DNA from: Bacteroidales bacterium
Lineage (GTDB): Bacteria > Bacteroidota > Bacteroidia > Bacteroidales > CG2-30-32-10
Direction of reading: 5' to 3'
Assembly: GCA_035353855.1 (NCBI GenBank)
Contig: DAOQAK010000034.1
Location: forward strand, 1-45,370
DNA: 45,370 bases
A model generated the notes under the pieces. That model had not been told where the DNA came from and searched no databases. It worked only from the letters and a program-made list of their open reading frames with translations. How positions within the stretch are numbered: position 1 is the first letter of the stretch; each line of letters opens with the position of its first letter. The translations under genes and the position numbers were made by a program. This document shows, piece by piece, positions 1 through 8,980 of this stretch.

Positions 1-51
1 CAGAATATTTTGGCTGCTTTCAAAACTATTGCTAATTTGCAACCTGAATAG
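1..51 (+). CDS. 3' end of an unidentified gene (partial)
   Basis: The first 51 bases read openly as the last 16 codons of a protein ending NLQPE before a TAG stop. The rest lies outside the window, so no family can be named. The next gene has its own promoter downstream, so the two need not be co-transcribed. It could also be a chance open frame, because it is so short. Confidence 0.3.
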   Translation, partial: QNILAAFKTIANLQPE

Positions 52-167
52 TTACCCAGTAAAAAATCGAGAAGTTTATGCGTATATATAATCTAAATTA
101 AAATTCAACTAAAACGATATAGCTCGAAGTAATGTATAAAACATAAAAAATGTGTCAGAAAAAAAAC

Positions 168-198
168 TTGACAAAAATGGAGCGATATCGTAAATTTG
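168..198 (+). promoter_or_regulatory. Bacteroidota-type promoter for the PD40 protein gene
   Basis: TTG at 168-170, a 20-base spacer and TAAATTTG at 191-198 match the Bacteroidota consensus TTG-N19/20-TAnnTTTG. Transcription would start near 205. This rules out the in-frame start at 150 and supports the ATG at 231. Confidence 0.65.
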
Positions 199-230
199 AC
201 TTCCTATCAATCAAAATATATTATAGATAT

Positions 231-1154
231 ATGAAACTCCAAAAAATATTAGTTCTTGCTTTTGTAATATTATTATTTGTGCAAAAGACCAATTATGCAG
301 TAACCCCATTAAAGCAACCGATGCCTGAATTTAATAAGCTCGGTATGGCTATTTCTTTAATGAATATAACTTCTGTAGAAGTAAATAAACTAAGTTCTGA
401 GATCAATTCAATGTCTCAGGAATTTCCTATCTATGTTTCTGAGATAAATTCGGGAATTATTTATTTTATTGATTATACAACTAATGGAATGGCAACATCC
501 AGGGAGTTTTATTTTTCTGCATTCGATAGTACTACACATGCATGGTCAAAACCTATTAATCTTCAAAAGGATTATGCGTCATTCAGTGAATATAATAAGA
601 ATATGAATTATAATGAAATTTATATTTCTATTGAGAATGACTTGTATGTTGTGGACTTAAAAGGTGAAAATTTTAAACCTCAAAAGTTAAATATCAATAC
701 GAATAGCATTGAATCAAGCCCAAGCATTAGCCCTGACGGAAATACATTATATTTTGTAAGTGACAGAAAAGGTAGTATTGGAGGTAAAGATATATGGGCT
801 TCCGAAAAATTAGAAAACGGGAAATGGAGCATGCCTTATAATCTTGGAGAAGGTGTAAATACAAAAGAAGATGAAGAGTCGCCTTTCATGATGATTGATG
901 GGGCCACTTTATATTTTAGCTCAAAGGGTCATTATAGTTATGGCGGATATGATATTTTTACAGTAACCATGAACGAAGAGGGAGGATGGGGAAATCTTGA
1001 ACAGTTGGGTGTTCTTATAAATTCAGCATCGGATGATACTTTTTATATTTCAGATGCATATGGTGAAAATGCATTTTATTCTTCCGATAAGATGGAAAAA
1101 GGGAATAAGGATATTTTTTATATTAATTATGAAGAACCCTTAATAAAATACTAA
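231..1154 (+). CDS. secreted PD40 (WD40-like/TolB-type) beta-propeller protein
   Basis: The 307-residue product starts MKLQKILVLAFVILLF, a hydrophobic export signal. The C-terminal half holds repeated PD40 blades: SPDGNTLYFVSDR followed by GGKDIWAS, then DGATLYFSSKGH followed by GGYDIFTV. These SPDG...LYF...G..DI units are typical of Bacteroidota periplasmic propellers, which often precede an OmpA domain. Here there is no OmpA or T9SS tail, so the protein is a stand-alone propeller, probably periplasmic or surface-facing and probably a binding scaffold. The longer in-frame start at 150 is rejected because it lies upstream of the promoter at 168-198. The gene converges on the glycosyltransferase gene and the two stops overlap by 4 bases. 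The partner is unknown. Confidence 0.8.
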   Translation: MKLQKILVLAFVILLFVQKTNYAVTPLKQPMPEFNKLGMAISLMNITSVEVNKLSSEINSMSQEFPIYVSEINSGIIYFIDYTTNGMATSREFYFSAFDSTTHAWSKPINLQKDYASFSEYNKNMNYNEIYISIENDLYVVDLKGENFKPQKLNINTNSIESSPSISPDGNTLYFVSDRKGSIGGKDIWASEKLENGKWSMPYNLGEGVNTKEDEESPFMMIDGATLYFSSKGHYSYGGYDIFTVTMNEEGGWGNLEQLGVLINSASDDTFYISDAYGENAFYSSDKMEKGNKDIFYINYEEPLIKY

Positions 1155-2311
1155 CTGCAGATAATCTGGTTCAGTTTATAATTTACATTTTCCCAGTTAA
1201 AATTATTTATAACGAAATTATAACCCTGTTCAGCAAGCAGGGTTGTTTTTTTTATGTCGGAATGTAAATTTAAAATATGTTGTGCATATTCTTCCGGTGA
1301 ATTACCTATAAGGATTTCTTTGTTTTCAGTAGCTTGAAGTGCATTGTTTGCCAGAGGGGAAGTAATACACGGCAGTTTCATGGCCATAGCTTCCAGTAAT
1401 TTGTTTTGTAATCCAGTCCCGATTTGCATAGGAGCGATAAATATTTTTGCCCGGGCATAGCAATCACGCATATCGTTAACCCATCCGCTTACGATTACTT
1501 TATCAGATGCCATCGACAATACTTCTGATGAAGGATTTGCACCTGCCAGTAATAGTTTGACATCTGGTATTTTTTCCCAAACCAGGGGCATAATTTTTTT
1601 TACAAGGAATTGTGCGCTGTTTATATTAGGCGGATATCCCATATTCCCGGTGAATAGCAGTTCATAATCCTTATTCTGAGAAATAGGTTTAAAAAATTCA
1701 CTGTCGACACCATTAGGAATTACATGTATCTTATTTCTTTCAGGGTGGGGAATAAGTTCACGGTCGGGAAAGGATATAATTATTTTTTCATCAAACCAGT
1801 CGAAAACTTTATTCTCGTAACGAAGTAATCGTTTGTATTCACTTTTAAAAAAAGGCTTGAAATAAAATGGAGTTGTATTTATTCTTCGTTCAACACCTTT
1901 TGAAAAAACATCCTGGTAGTCGAAAATTTTTTTTATGTTTTGATTTTTTACGTATTCAGCAACACGCAGAAGCTGGCAATAAATTCTATCAGGTTGGATC
2001 TCTTTAATGATATGATTTATTATTTTTAAATTTTCTTTATTAAAGAAATATCCTACCTGGAATGGTTTACCGTTAAAAAAACAGAAAAAAATATTTGATA
2101 TCCTTTTGTAAAAAGGCAAAGGCAGAATATGAATAGACTTGCAAAATTGTTGTAAAGTTTTTATTGCATCGGGGTTAATGTGTGTATCGTTTAAAGCACA
2201 GAGATGAATTTCATTGGTTTTGGAAAGCGAACGAAGTTGATTGAAAGCGCGAAGTTTGTCGCCCTTTTCAAGCGGATAAGGAATTCGTGGAAGAAGAATA
2301 AAAATTTTCAT
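1151..2311 (-). CDS. glycosyltransferase, GT4 fold (sugar transferase, Stp1/EpsH1-associated type)
   Basis: The 386-residue protein begins MKIFILLPRIPYPLEKGDKLRA, the start of the PEP-CTERM/EpsH1-associated sugar transferases, where the acceptor-side glycine loop follows strand 1. The C-terminal Rossmann domain shows VIPNGVDSEFF, LLFTGNMGYPPN, VSGWVNDMRDCYARAKIFIAPMQIGTGLQNKLLEAMA-type donor-binding features including the GT4 E(x7)E region, and a final SPEEYAQ helix. It likely transfers a nucleotide-activated sugar to a lipid-linked or surface glycan in the cytoplasm. The ATG at 2311 is chosen because five extra residues in the longer frame add nothing conserved. It follows a second GT4 gene by 31 bases and is probably the last gene of the lolD-lptG-GT-GT run. 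The acceptor and sugar cannot be told from sequence. Confidence 0.85.
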   Translation of the reverse strand: MKIFILLPRIPYPLEKGDKLRAFNQLRSLSKTNEIHLCALNDTHINPDAIKTLQQFCKSIHILPLPFYKRISNIFFCFFNGKPFQVGYFFNKENLKIINHIIKEIQPDRIYCQLLRVAEYVKNQNIKKIFDYQDVFSKGVERRINTTPFYFKPFFKSEYKRLLRYENKVFDWFDEKIIISFPDRELIPHPERNKIHVIPNGVDSEFFKPISQNKDYELLFTGNMGYPPNINSAQFLVKKIMPLVWEKIPDVKLLLAGANPSSEVLSMASDKVIVSGWVNDMRDCYARAKIFIAPMQIGTGLQNKLLEAMAMKLPCITSPLANNALQATENKEILIGNSPEEYAQHILNLHSDIKKTTLLAEQGYNFVINNFNWENVNYKLNQIICS

Positions 2312-2342
2312 TGGGGTGAAATACAAAACAAAAATATGAAAT

Positions 2343-3551
2343 CTATCTTAATGATAGAATTATTCTGTTATAAAAAAGAATAAGTTTTTCAGTAATAGTA
2401 TCGTTATCATATTCTTTTTTTACCAGTTCAATTGCATTTTCGCATATTTTATCTGTCAGAATGCGGCTTTCGGAAAGTTTTGTCATGCAGGTTATCCATT
2501 CTTCAGGAGAATCAGCGATCAGTATATTTTCTCCATTAGAGCAGTTTATTCCTTCTGCTCCTATACTGCTTGTAATTATTGCATTTCCACATGCCATACC
2601 TTCTATTATTTTTACTCTCATCCCACTTCCTGACAACAGAGGTACAATCATTACTGTTCTTGATTGCATGAATTCTTTTGCATTTTCAATTTCCCCTTCA
2701 ACGCGAATGCCTTGATATGCCTGTTCATTCAACCATACAGGCATGTTTCTTCCTGCAAGATAAAATTTATATTGAGGGAAATTTTTATGAAAGGTTTTCC
2801 AAATATTTTCAAGAAACCATTTTATGCCTTCCTGGTTTGGTAACCAGTCCATAGAGCCAAGATGAAAAAAACCGGGGAATTCTCTTTTTGTATTATTTGC
2901 AGAAATTTTATTACTGTCGATACCAATGGGAATTGATATCACAGGGACTTTACAACCTGCCTTTAGAAATGAATTGGTATCAACAGGTGTGATTGCAGCA
3001 ATAGCATCAACCTTATTCATTGTGTCTAACTCATAGTTCCTGAGTTTTTTTGCAAGAATGCCAAGGTAAATTCGTTTAACAGGGTTTTTACAACTCTCAG
3101 CTAATCGTTGCCAGATAAGGTGTTCGATGTTATGTGCACGTATAATTATTTTAGCATTGGAGTATTTGCGAATGGTATTGATATATGGAGTAACAAATAA
3201 TCCTTCAAGTTGAATAATGTCGAAAGTATTTTTAGAAAGAATTTCGCTGATTTTATTTTCTGTATTTTTCGAGATAAAACGTTCTATGTTGTATGATTTT
3301 TTTGAAAATAAATTCAGGAATGCCTTAAGTACATTAATGTTTGTATTAATATATGTGAAATCAAAATTTGTTAGCTTCTTATATTCATCAGGTATATTAT
3401 GACTTTGGACTTTATACTTTGGAGTGCTTATAGCAAATACAGTTACTTTATGTCCTGCTTTTATTAAACCCTGTGTAATATTATTCATAGCAATAGGTCC
3501 GCCTTCTTTAGGCGGCCAAGGGGATTTACTGCATATCTGAAAAATATTCAT
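2343..3551 (-). CDS. glycosyltransferase, GT4 family
   Basis: The 402-residue GT4-fold enzyme opens with MNIFQICSKSPWPPKEGGPIAM, with the glycine-rich loop after strand 1. It continues with IIRAHNIEHLIWQRLAE in the N-terminal domain and PIGIDSNKI, GSMDWLPNQEGIKWFLENIW and VPLLSGSGMRVKIIEGMA in the C-terminal domain. The last of these is the donor-site E-x7-E-like region with a G-S-G-M-R variant. It is likely a cytoplasmic transferase for a surface polysaccharide or glycolipid. Its ATG directly abuts the stop of the upstream permease gene, strong evidence of one transcript. Sequence similarity to the next glycosyltransferase is only at fold level, so they probably add different sugars. Confidence 0.87.
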   Translation of the reverse strand: MNIFQICSKSPWPPKEGGPIAMNNITQGLIKAGHKVTVFAISTPKYKVQSHNIPDEYKKLTNFDFTYINTNINVLKAFLNLFSKKSYNIERFISKNTENKISEILSKNTFDIIQLEGLFVTPYINTIRKYSNAKIIIRAHNIEHLIWQRLAESCKNPVKRIYLGILAKKLRNYELDTMNKVDAIAAITPVDTNSFLKAGCKVPVISIPIGIDSNKISANNTKREFPGFFHLGSMDWLPNQEGIKWFLENIWKTFHKNFPQYKFYLAGRNMPVWLNEQAYQGIRVEGEIENAKEFMQSRTVMIVPLLSGSGMRVKIIEGMACGNAIITSSIGAEGINCSNGENILIADSPEEWITCMTKLSESRILTDKICENAIELVKKEYDNDTITEKLILFYNRIILSLR

Positions 3552-5006
3552 TTATGTTGTAGGGTTGCTATTATGTATACTTTTTTTATTAAAGAATTTT
3601 TTAAATATGCTGAGGTATGCGTCAACATCAAATAAAGAAGAGTCGCGTGTTGCTTTAATAGTAAGGAAAATTCCTAAAGGAAGAAAAATAATAGCAGGAA
3701 GCCACATACCAATATATGAAGGTAATACGCTTTCGCGGACCATTTTCTCAAATGTAAATGAAACCACATGATAAATCACAAAGAAAATAACCGATACCAC
3801 AACAGGAAGCCCAAGCCCGCCTTTTCTTATAATAGCTCCAAGTGGTGCACCGATAAAGAAAAGTACAAGACATGCAAATGAAAGTGTGAATTTACGATGC
3901 CATTCAATATCATGCCGGTTGATGAATTTCTGTCTTCCCTGGAAATCTTCATTATTATAAAATACATGGTCTTTGATATTTTGGGCTTGATTCAATGCAT
4001 ATTTAATGATTTCAATTTGTTCTGATTTGGGAAAATTGGAAATGAAATCGCCACTCATACTTTTTAAAGTATCTTTTACTGTAGAATCTTTATTATAAAA
4101 TTTTTTGTAATATTTCAGATTCGTAACCATGCTGGTAATATAATTTTTCTTTAAGGTATCTAATCGCTGTGATAGGGAATCATGAGTTACTGCAAGCTGA
4201 GAAATATTCATCATCTGGTAATTGTCCTTAAAAAATTCCTCGTTGGTACGGGTTAAGGAAAAAGCAGAAAGGTCAAACCGGCGGACTTCCTCTTTAAATA
4301 AGGTTCTTTGCAGTGGGTGATTTTTACGTGAACGGACATTGTCAGAGCGTTCATAATAATTGATACCATTCGTTAAACTAAAAATCAGGTAACGTTTATC
4401 GACTGTCATTTCCATTCTCCCTTTTTCGGCAACTGTAAGATTAGCATTTCCCAGATGTGATGTATGGTCGTATATCATGATATTATAAACAGTAACTCCA
4501 TCAGGATCTTTCTTTCCAACTTTTATTACATAGTTATCAATACCATTATAAAAAATTCCTTCTTTGATATTTAATGCAGGCTTCTGTTCTCGTACATCAT
4601 AAAGTAAAGAGCCCATTTTTAGATTTGCATAGGGTAGTAAATTATTAGAAAAATAAAAAGCCGAAATACTTATTATTATTGCAGTAACAATTAATGGAGA
4701 CATAATTTTCTGAAGTGAAATCCCTGATGATTTTAAAGCTACCAGTTCATAATTTTCGCCCAGGTTACCAAATGTCATAATTGATGAAAGCAATATTGCC
4801 AGTGGTAATGCAAGAGGTATCATTGTTGTTGATGCCCAGAAAAGCAGTTGTGCGATGAGTGTCCATTCAAGCCCTTTTCCTACAAGGTCATCAATATATT
4901 TCCATAACCATTGCATCAGCAGAACAAAGATGGCTATAAATAAAGTGATGAAGAAAGGTCCAAGAAAAGACCTAAACATAAACCCATATAATTTCTTTCC
5001 CGGCAT
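3552..5006 (-). CDS. LptF/LptG-type permease of lipopolysaccharide export
   Basis: The 484-residue membrane protein belongs to the YjgP/YjgQ family, the membrane part of the LptB2FG transporter that lifts lipopolysaccharide from the inner membrane to the LptA/C bridge. Three N-terminal membrane helices carry the family signature ENYELVALKSSGIS, the coupling region to the ATPase. A periplasmic domain of about 250 residues follows (jellyroll-like start, then a Bacteroidota-style helical insertion around 260-355). Three C-terminal helices begin near FTLSFACLVLFFIGAPLGAI. The gene lies 49 bases downstream of lolD and abuts the next glycosyltransferase, so envelope lipid transport and glycan synthesis are linked in one unit. 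LptF and LptG cannot be separated by eye. Confidence 0.9.
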   Translation of the reverse strand: MPGKKLYGFMFRSFLGPFFITLFIAIFVLLMQWLWKYIDDLVGKGLEWTLIAQLLFWASTTMIPLALPLAILLSSIMTFGNLGENYELVALKSSGISLQKIMSPLIVTAIIISISAFYFSNNLLPYANLKMGSLLYDVREQKPALNIKEGIFYNGIDNYVIKVGKKDPDGVTVYNIMIYDHTSHLGNANLTVAEKGRMEMTVDKRYLIFSLTNGINYYERSDNVRSRKNHPLQRTLFKEEVRRFDLSAFSLTRTNEEFFKDNYQMMNISQLAVTHDSLSQRLDTLKKNYITSMVTNLKYYKKFYNKDSTVKDTLKSMSGDFISNFPKSEQIEIIKYALNQAQNIKDHVFYNNEDFQGRQKFINRHDIEWHRKFTLSFACLVLFFIGAPLGAIIRKGGLGLPVVVSVIFFVIYHVVSFTFEKMVRESVLPSYIGMWLPAIIFLPLGIFLTIKATRDSSLFDVDAYLSIFKKFFNKKSIHNSNPTT

Positions 5007-5055
5007 TATTGTTTTTTATGTTGCGAATATAATTATTTGTGATGTAATAATTTTT

Positions 5056-5709
5056 TTATTTCAAAATCAGGCCATCTTTCATTGTAAGTTTTTTATCGGC
5101 CATATTAGCAAGCTCTTCATTATGTGTAACGATAATGAATGTCTGCTGAAACTCATCGCGAAGCGAGAAGAAAAGATTATGTAGTTCTTTTGCCGACGAT
5201 GAGTCAAGGTTACCTGATGGTTCATCGGCAAGAATTACTGCCGGATTATTTATCAATGCGCGTGCAACAGCAACACGTTGTTGTTCGCCACCTGATAACT
5301 GTGATGGTTTGTGATGGCTGCGTTCGGAAATATTTAAAAATTCCAGGAGTTTCTGTGCCTTTATTTCAGCAGCTTTTTTCTTTTCACCGGAAATAAATAA
5401 TGGAATGCATATATTCTCAATAGCAGTGAATTCGGGTAAAAGGTGATGGAATTGAAAAACAAATCCAATATTTTTATTTCTGAATTCTGAAAGTTTTTTA
5501 TCAGAAAGACTGTTAACGTCGATATCATTTATGAAAACATTTCCTGCATCAGCTTTGTCGAGTGTTCCAATTATTTGCAGTAATGTTGTTTTTCCTGCAC
5601 CTGATGCGCCAACTATAGAAATGATTTCTCCTTTATTAATTTCAAGGTCGATACCTTTTAATACATTAAGGTCTCCATATGATTTTTTTATATTCTGAAC
5701 TTTAATCAT
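5056..5709 (-). CDS. lolD: LolD-type ABC ATPase (lipoprotein release)
   Basis: The 217-residue ATPase has Walker A GASGAGKT at 34-41, the Q-loop Q86 in FVFQFHHLLPEF, signature LSGGEQQRV at 138-146, Walker B VILADEP at 158-164 and the switch histidine in IVTHNEEL. The FQFHHLLPEF.A.EN stretch is characteristic of LolD, which powers release of outer-membrane lipoproteins from the inner membrane with LolC/E. No LolC/E permease is adjacent. A closely related MacB or FtsE role is less likely given that Q-loop sequence. Translation starts at ATG 5709, about 43 bases from a -7 box. Confidence 0.87.
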   Translation of the reverse strand: MIKVQNIKKSYGDLNVLKGIDLEINKGEIISIVGASGAGKTTLLQIIGTLDKADAGNVFINDIDVNSLSDKKLSEFRNKNIGFVFQFHHLLPEFTAIENICIPLFISGEKKKAAEIKAQKLLEFLNISERSHHKPSQLSGGEQQRVAVARALINNPAVILADEPSGNLDSSSAKELHNLFFSLRDEFQQTFIIVTHNEELANMADKKLTMKDGLILK

Positions 5710-5742
5710 CTTTTAAAAAGAAAGAAAATATTTAATAAATTT

Positions 5743-5766
5743 TTATCTGTACAAATATACAGATAA
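5743..5766 (-). promoter_or_regulatory. -7 box of lolD overlapping a palindrome
   Basis: On the minus strand TATATTTG lies at 5759-5752, matching the Bacteroidota -7 box for lolD. It sits inside a 9-bp inverted repeat, TTATCTGTA (5743-5751) and TACAGATAA (5758-5766). The repeat could be an operator, or a terminator for the gene fragment upstream. No good -33 TTG is visible. Confidence 0.4.
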
Positions 5767-5832
5767 AGCTAATTCATTTTAATTAATGAATACAGCTTTT
5801 GTAATAGTTGTGAAAAAAAAGATTTAAGCGCT

Positions 5833-6357
5833 TTATAAGGGTTGAATTACCAAGGGTTTTGAACCTTCAATTTCATTATTTTTATTTCGTAAAATAAGAT
5901 AATAAATTCCTTGCTGATACATAGAGATATCAAAATTAAATTTATTTTCCCCGTTTTGAAGTTCTATATTTTGTGTAAAAATATTTTGACCGAGATAATT
6001 TATAATTTCAATGGTCGATTCAGTATTTTCTTCAGAATATACAGAGCAGGAAACATTGTCAATAGCTGGATTCGGATATATAATTATTTGTTTGGTTTGC
6101 GTGTTAACCATGTCAGGTGTTGATGTAGTTGAACAATATGATGAAGTCCAAATCATACAAATATATTCAGGATGATCAATAAAAGGATTCCTGTTGCCCT
6201 GGGGGGTATTGTAATAAATGTTATTATTCCTGTCAATTTCTTTCTGGCTTACCGGATCATTATTACTCCATGAAACCAGCATATCAATAAACCATTGCAA
6301 TAATAACCAGTTGATTTTTCCGGTATTATTAAAGGCAAAGGAATTTATTCTTATCAC
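5833..6357 (-). pseudogene. endonuclease I C-terminal remnant with T9SS sorting tail
   Basis: The open frame encodes 174 residues from a GTG. Residues about 20-75 (LQWFIDMLVSW...DPVSQKEIDRNN...QGNRNPFIDHPEYICMIW) match the C-terminal end of bacterial endonuclease I (EndA/NucM family). In that family the DPVS.KEI.RNN and GNRNPFIDHPEY motifs close the domain. The catalytic N-terminal two thirds and any signal peptide are absent, and the 70 bases upstream cannot hold them. From about residue 90 there is a type A T9SS sorting domain: IIYPNPAIDNVS, then IEIINYLGQNIF, then DISMYQQGIYYLIL. The frame has no stops, so the loss was a 5' deletion, probably recent. It cannot be secreted or cut DNA as it stands. 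Confidence 0.72.
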
Positions 6358-6429
6358 ATGTATAATAAAAACGAATTGAAAAAAATCAGATAAGTTAATT
6401 GTTTTGTAAGAAATACTTTTAAAAAAAAA

Positions 6430-8880
6430 TTATTTCTTTTTCTGAAGATACATATAATCCAGGTAATACAGGAGTTTTATTGAAAAACTGTTCAGCTGGT
6501 CAGATGTAATAGTATTTGAAAAATTGTCAATGAAATTTATTTTAGTTTCGTCATCGCTGTTGATTATTGCATTTTTCCATACCATGCTAAGGCTGCTGCC
6601 GGGAGCGAACTGCCAGTTGAATACCATATCAACATTAAATGCATTAAAATTTTCATTATATTTTTCGTAATCATTAGTCGTAAGCACCTTTTCGGGAAGT
6701 ATGCTACCATCGTCCTGTAAAGCAAATAATTGGTTGTATTTTACAGTTATCCAGTAGTGCCTTATTTTAAGAGAAAGAAGAATGTCTTTTGAGAAAGAAT
6801 AATTTAAATTAAGTGTATTCTCAATTCTGCGATTATCGCGTTGTCCCATGTGAATAATGCTGTCTGCTTCTACAAAACCTATATCATGCCATTCGTTATC
6901 ATGTGTGAATTCATGAATTATCAGGAAACGGTCGCTAACACGGAAACGTGGTGATAGCATCCACCAGAATGAATCTTTGAAACCACCTTTGGCATTCAGG
7001 TATCCAACTTGTCCGTCGCATGCCAGACGTTTACGGTAATCTGTAGAAAACATGGGGGCAATATACCAGTTTGAGGTTCGTTTAAGGTAACGTCCTTCAG
7101 CGCGTGGTTCATAATAATCGTACATTTCAAAAGGCTGATAATACGCGTTACACATTACAGTTGTATGATCTTTGAATGTTCCGACCATATCATAGTTTAT
7201 GCTGAAATCAGTTTGAGTTCTCGGAGCATAACGATATTTCTGTATAATGGTAAGCATGTTGTGAATATTCAAAAGCTTCCAGAAAGGATTATAAATATGA
7301 TAAGAAATATCAACATCATTAATCATATCATTGTTGTATTCAATATAACCAAGGTCGTTAGGATCATAGGTATCGCTAAGTTGTGAATTGGAAATACCAA
7401 ATTTAAAATTACCACTAATTTTACCAAAGCCTATAGCATACTTATGACCCGGTTCAGCAGTGGTATTTGAACTATCGAATTTCATTGAGACAGCACCAAG
7501 CCCCATGAAAGCCCAACGATTTCTTTTGTCGGCAAGTTTAAATTCGGTTCCGCTTACGTTAGCCATATTGCCATAGCTGTCGTAGTATACATTGGTATTG
7601 ATAAAGCTTGCATAAGAATTTTTCAGGAATGGTTTATCATATACCACGATATTGTAATTGGTCAATGGCTGTGTAAGGATTTTATTTTCGCTGTTATCGG
7701 CATTTGAAATCTTAGCATAGGTATTTGAAGTGATAGCATTGAAAAATCCAAGCCCGGTGCCGTTTTTCGTGCGTCCCGAAATTTTTGTTGCATTGATCAT
7801 TTGCGTGGAATTGGGATTTTCAATTATCTTTTGTGTGCTGTCAAGATTGTTGAAAATGTTGTAATAATTAATTGGAGTGCTTCCAATTCGCCGGCTGTAA
7901 AATAGGTCGGCACGGGTAAAAAGCTCAGTGCCTTCATTAAAGAACTGGCGGTTTTCATCGTATTTTATTTCAAAAGGAGTAAGGTTAAGAACAACTTCGT
8001 CCGATTGAACCTGTCCGAAATCGGGAATTAGCGTCATGTCGAGAGTGAAGCTTTCGTTAAGTCCATATTTTAGATCCATGCCGGCATTGTAAGATGTTGT
8101 GGTATTCTTTACACCGGGAGTGTTGTGCGGAAAATTATTCAGGTAGAAAGAAACATACGGCATAAACGAAAGCCTGATGGGGACATCAATATTTTTTATC
8201 CCGGAAAGTTTTCCCATCTGGTTTGCCATTTCTTCATTGGAGTTATCCACAGGATTCCATGATGAGGTTTCGCGTGTGCTGCGTTGAGTGCGCCAGAAAT
8301 TTATATCCCAGTCTTTATCGCTGTTGGCAGGAAAACGTAAAGCCGACCAGGGTATTTTAAATTCAACCGACCATCCGTTTTTATTAATGTTAACACCACT
8401 TTGCCATACGGCATCCCATTGCTCATTACTTACATCTGCTGTAACGCGAGCATCAACCTGGATTCCTGAAGCAGAAACAGCAAAGATCAAAGCATTTTGC
8501 CCGTCACAAAAAGGATTGATATTAAATGAAAAATAATCGGCATTAAGGTTGCCATCATCGCGTTCACCAAATTGAGCAAATATTCCTGCAGGCAATGTAT
8601 CGTACAAGTATGCTCCTATATAAAGTGCATTATCATCATAGGTAACATGAACTTCTGTTTTGAAATTGGAAGGTTGTCCGTTTATCGGATCATATTGAAT
8701 AAAATTACTTGCAACGGGTACATCTTTCCATATTACTTCATCAAGTATACCATTTATTTTTGGAGGAGTAGTGATCCTTATTGCTTTTAATTGTCTTGGC
8801 TGTGTTTGAGAGAAACAAAAAACATTAAAAAAAATGAATGCAATTATTGAGAAGATGTATTTTATATTTATCCTAATCAT
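6430..8880 (-). CDS. DUF5916 outer-membrane protein with CBM9-like N-terminal domain
   Basis: The 816-residue protein has a signal peptide (MIRINIKYIFSIIAFIFFNVFCFSQ). A carbohydrate-binding family 9-like domain follows at about 35-220: PPKINGILDEVIWKDVP, YDDNALYIGAYLYD, WDAVWQSGV, GWSVEFKIPWSALRF. The C-terminal 550 residues are DUF5916, with DFGQVQSDEVVLNLTPFE and FFNEGTELF followed by many alternating strands. This is predicted to be an outer-membrane beta-barrel ending in a short charged tail. Such proteins are common in Bacteroidota and often annotated as carbohydrate-binding, but their substrate is unknown. It is divergent from sucC and upstream of the endonuclease remnant. Its first five residues (MIRIN) are the same as those of the remnant. 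Confidence 0.85.
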   Translation of the reverse strand: MIRINIKYIFSIIAFIFFNVFCFSQTQPRQLKAIRITTPPKINGILDEVIWKDVPVASNFIQYDPINGQPSNFKTEVHVTYDDNALYIGAYLYDTLPAGIFAQFGERDDGNLNADYFSFNINPFCDGQNALIFAVSASGIQVDARVTADVSNEQWDAVWQSGVNINKNGWSVEFKIPWSALRFPANSDKDWDINFWRTQRSTRETSSWNPVDNSNEEMANQMGKLSGIKNIDVPIRLSFMPYVSFYLNNFPHNTPGVKNTTTSYNAGMDLKYGLNESFTLDMTLIPDFGQVQSDEVVLNLTPFEIKYDENRQFFNEGTELFTRADLFYSRRIGSTPINYYNIFNNLDSTQKIIENPNSTQMINATKISGRTKNGTGLGFFNAITSNTYAKISNADNSENKILTQPLTNYNIVVYDKPFLKNSYASFINTNVYYDSYGNMANVSGTEFKLADKRNRWAFMGLGAVSMKFDSSNTTAEPGHKYAIGFGKISGNFKFGISNSQLSDTYDPNDLGYIEYNNDMINDVDISYHIYNPFWKLLNIHNMLTIIQKYRYAPRTQTDFSINYDMVGTFKDHTTVMCNAYYQPFEMYDYYEPRAEGRYLKRTSNWYIAPMFSTDYRKRLACDGQVGYLNAKGGFKDSFWWMLSPRFRVSDRFLIIHEFTHDNEWHDIGFVEADSIIHMGQRDNRRIENTLNLNYSFSKDILLSLKIRHYWITVKYNQLFALQDDGSILPEKVLTTNDYEKYNENFNAFNVDMVFNWQFAPGSSLSMVWKNAIINSDDETKINFIDNFSNTITSDQLNSFSIKLLYYLDYMYLQKKK

Positions 8881-8917
8881 ATGTTGCGAAAATAAAAAAA
8901 ATATGTTTAATAAAAAG

Positions 8918-8946
8918 TTGGTATACTAAAAAATCTATTATTTTTG
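8918..8946 (+). promoter_or_regulatory. promoter of sucC
   Basis: TTG at 8918-8920, an 18-base spacer and TATTTTTG at 8939-8946 match the Bacteroidota TTG/TAnnTTTG consensus. The ATG of sucC lies 35 bases past the -7 box. Confidence 0.7.
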
Positions 8947-8980
8947 TTTTTATAACAAATAACCTGTAAAATATTTTATT

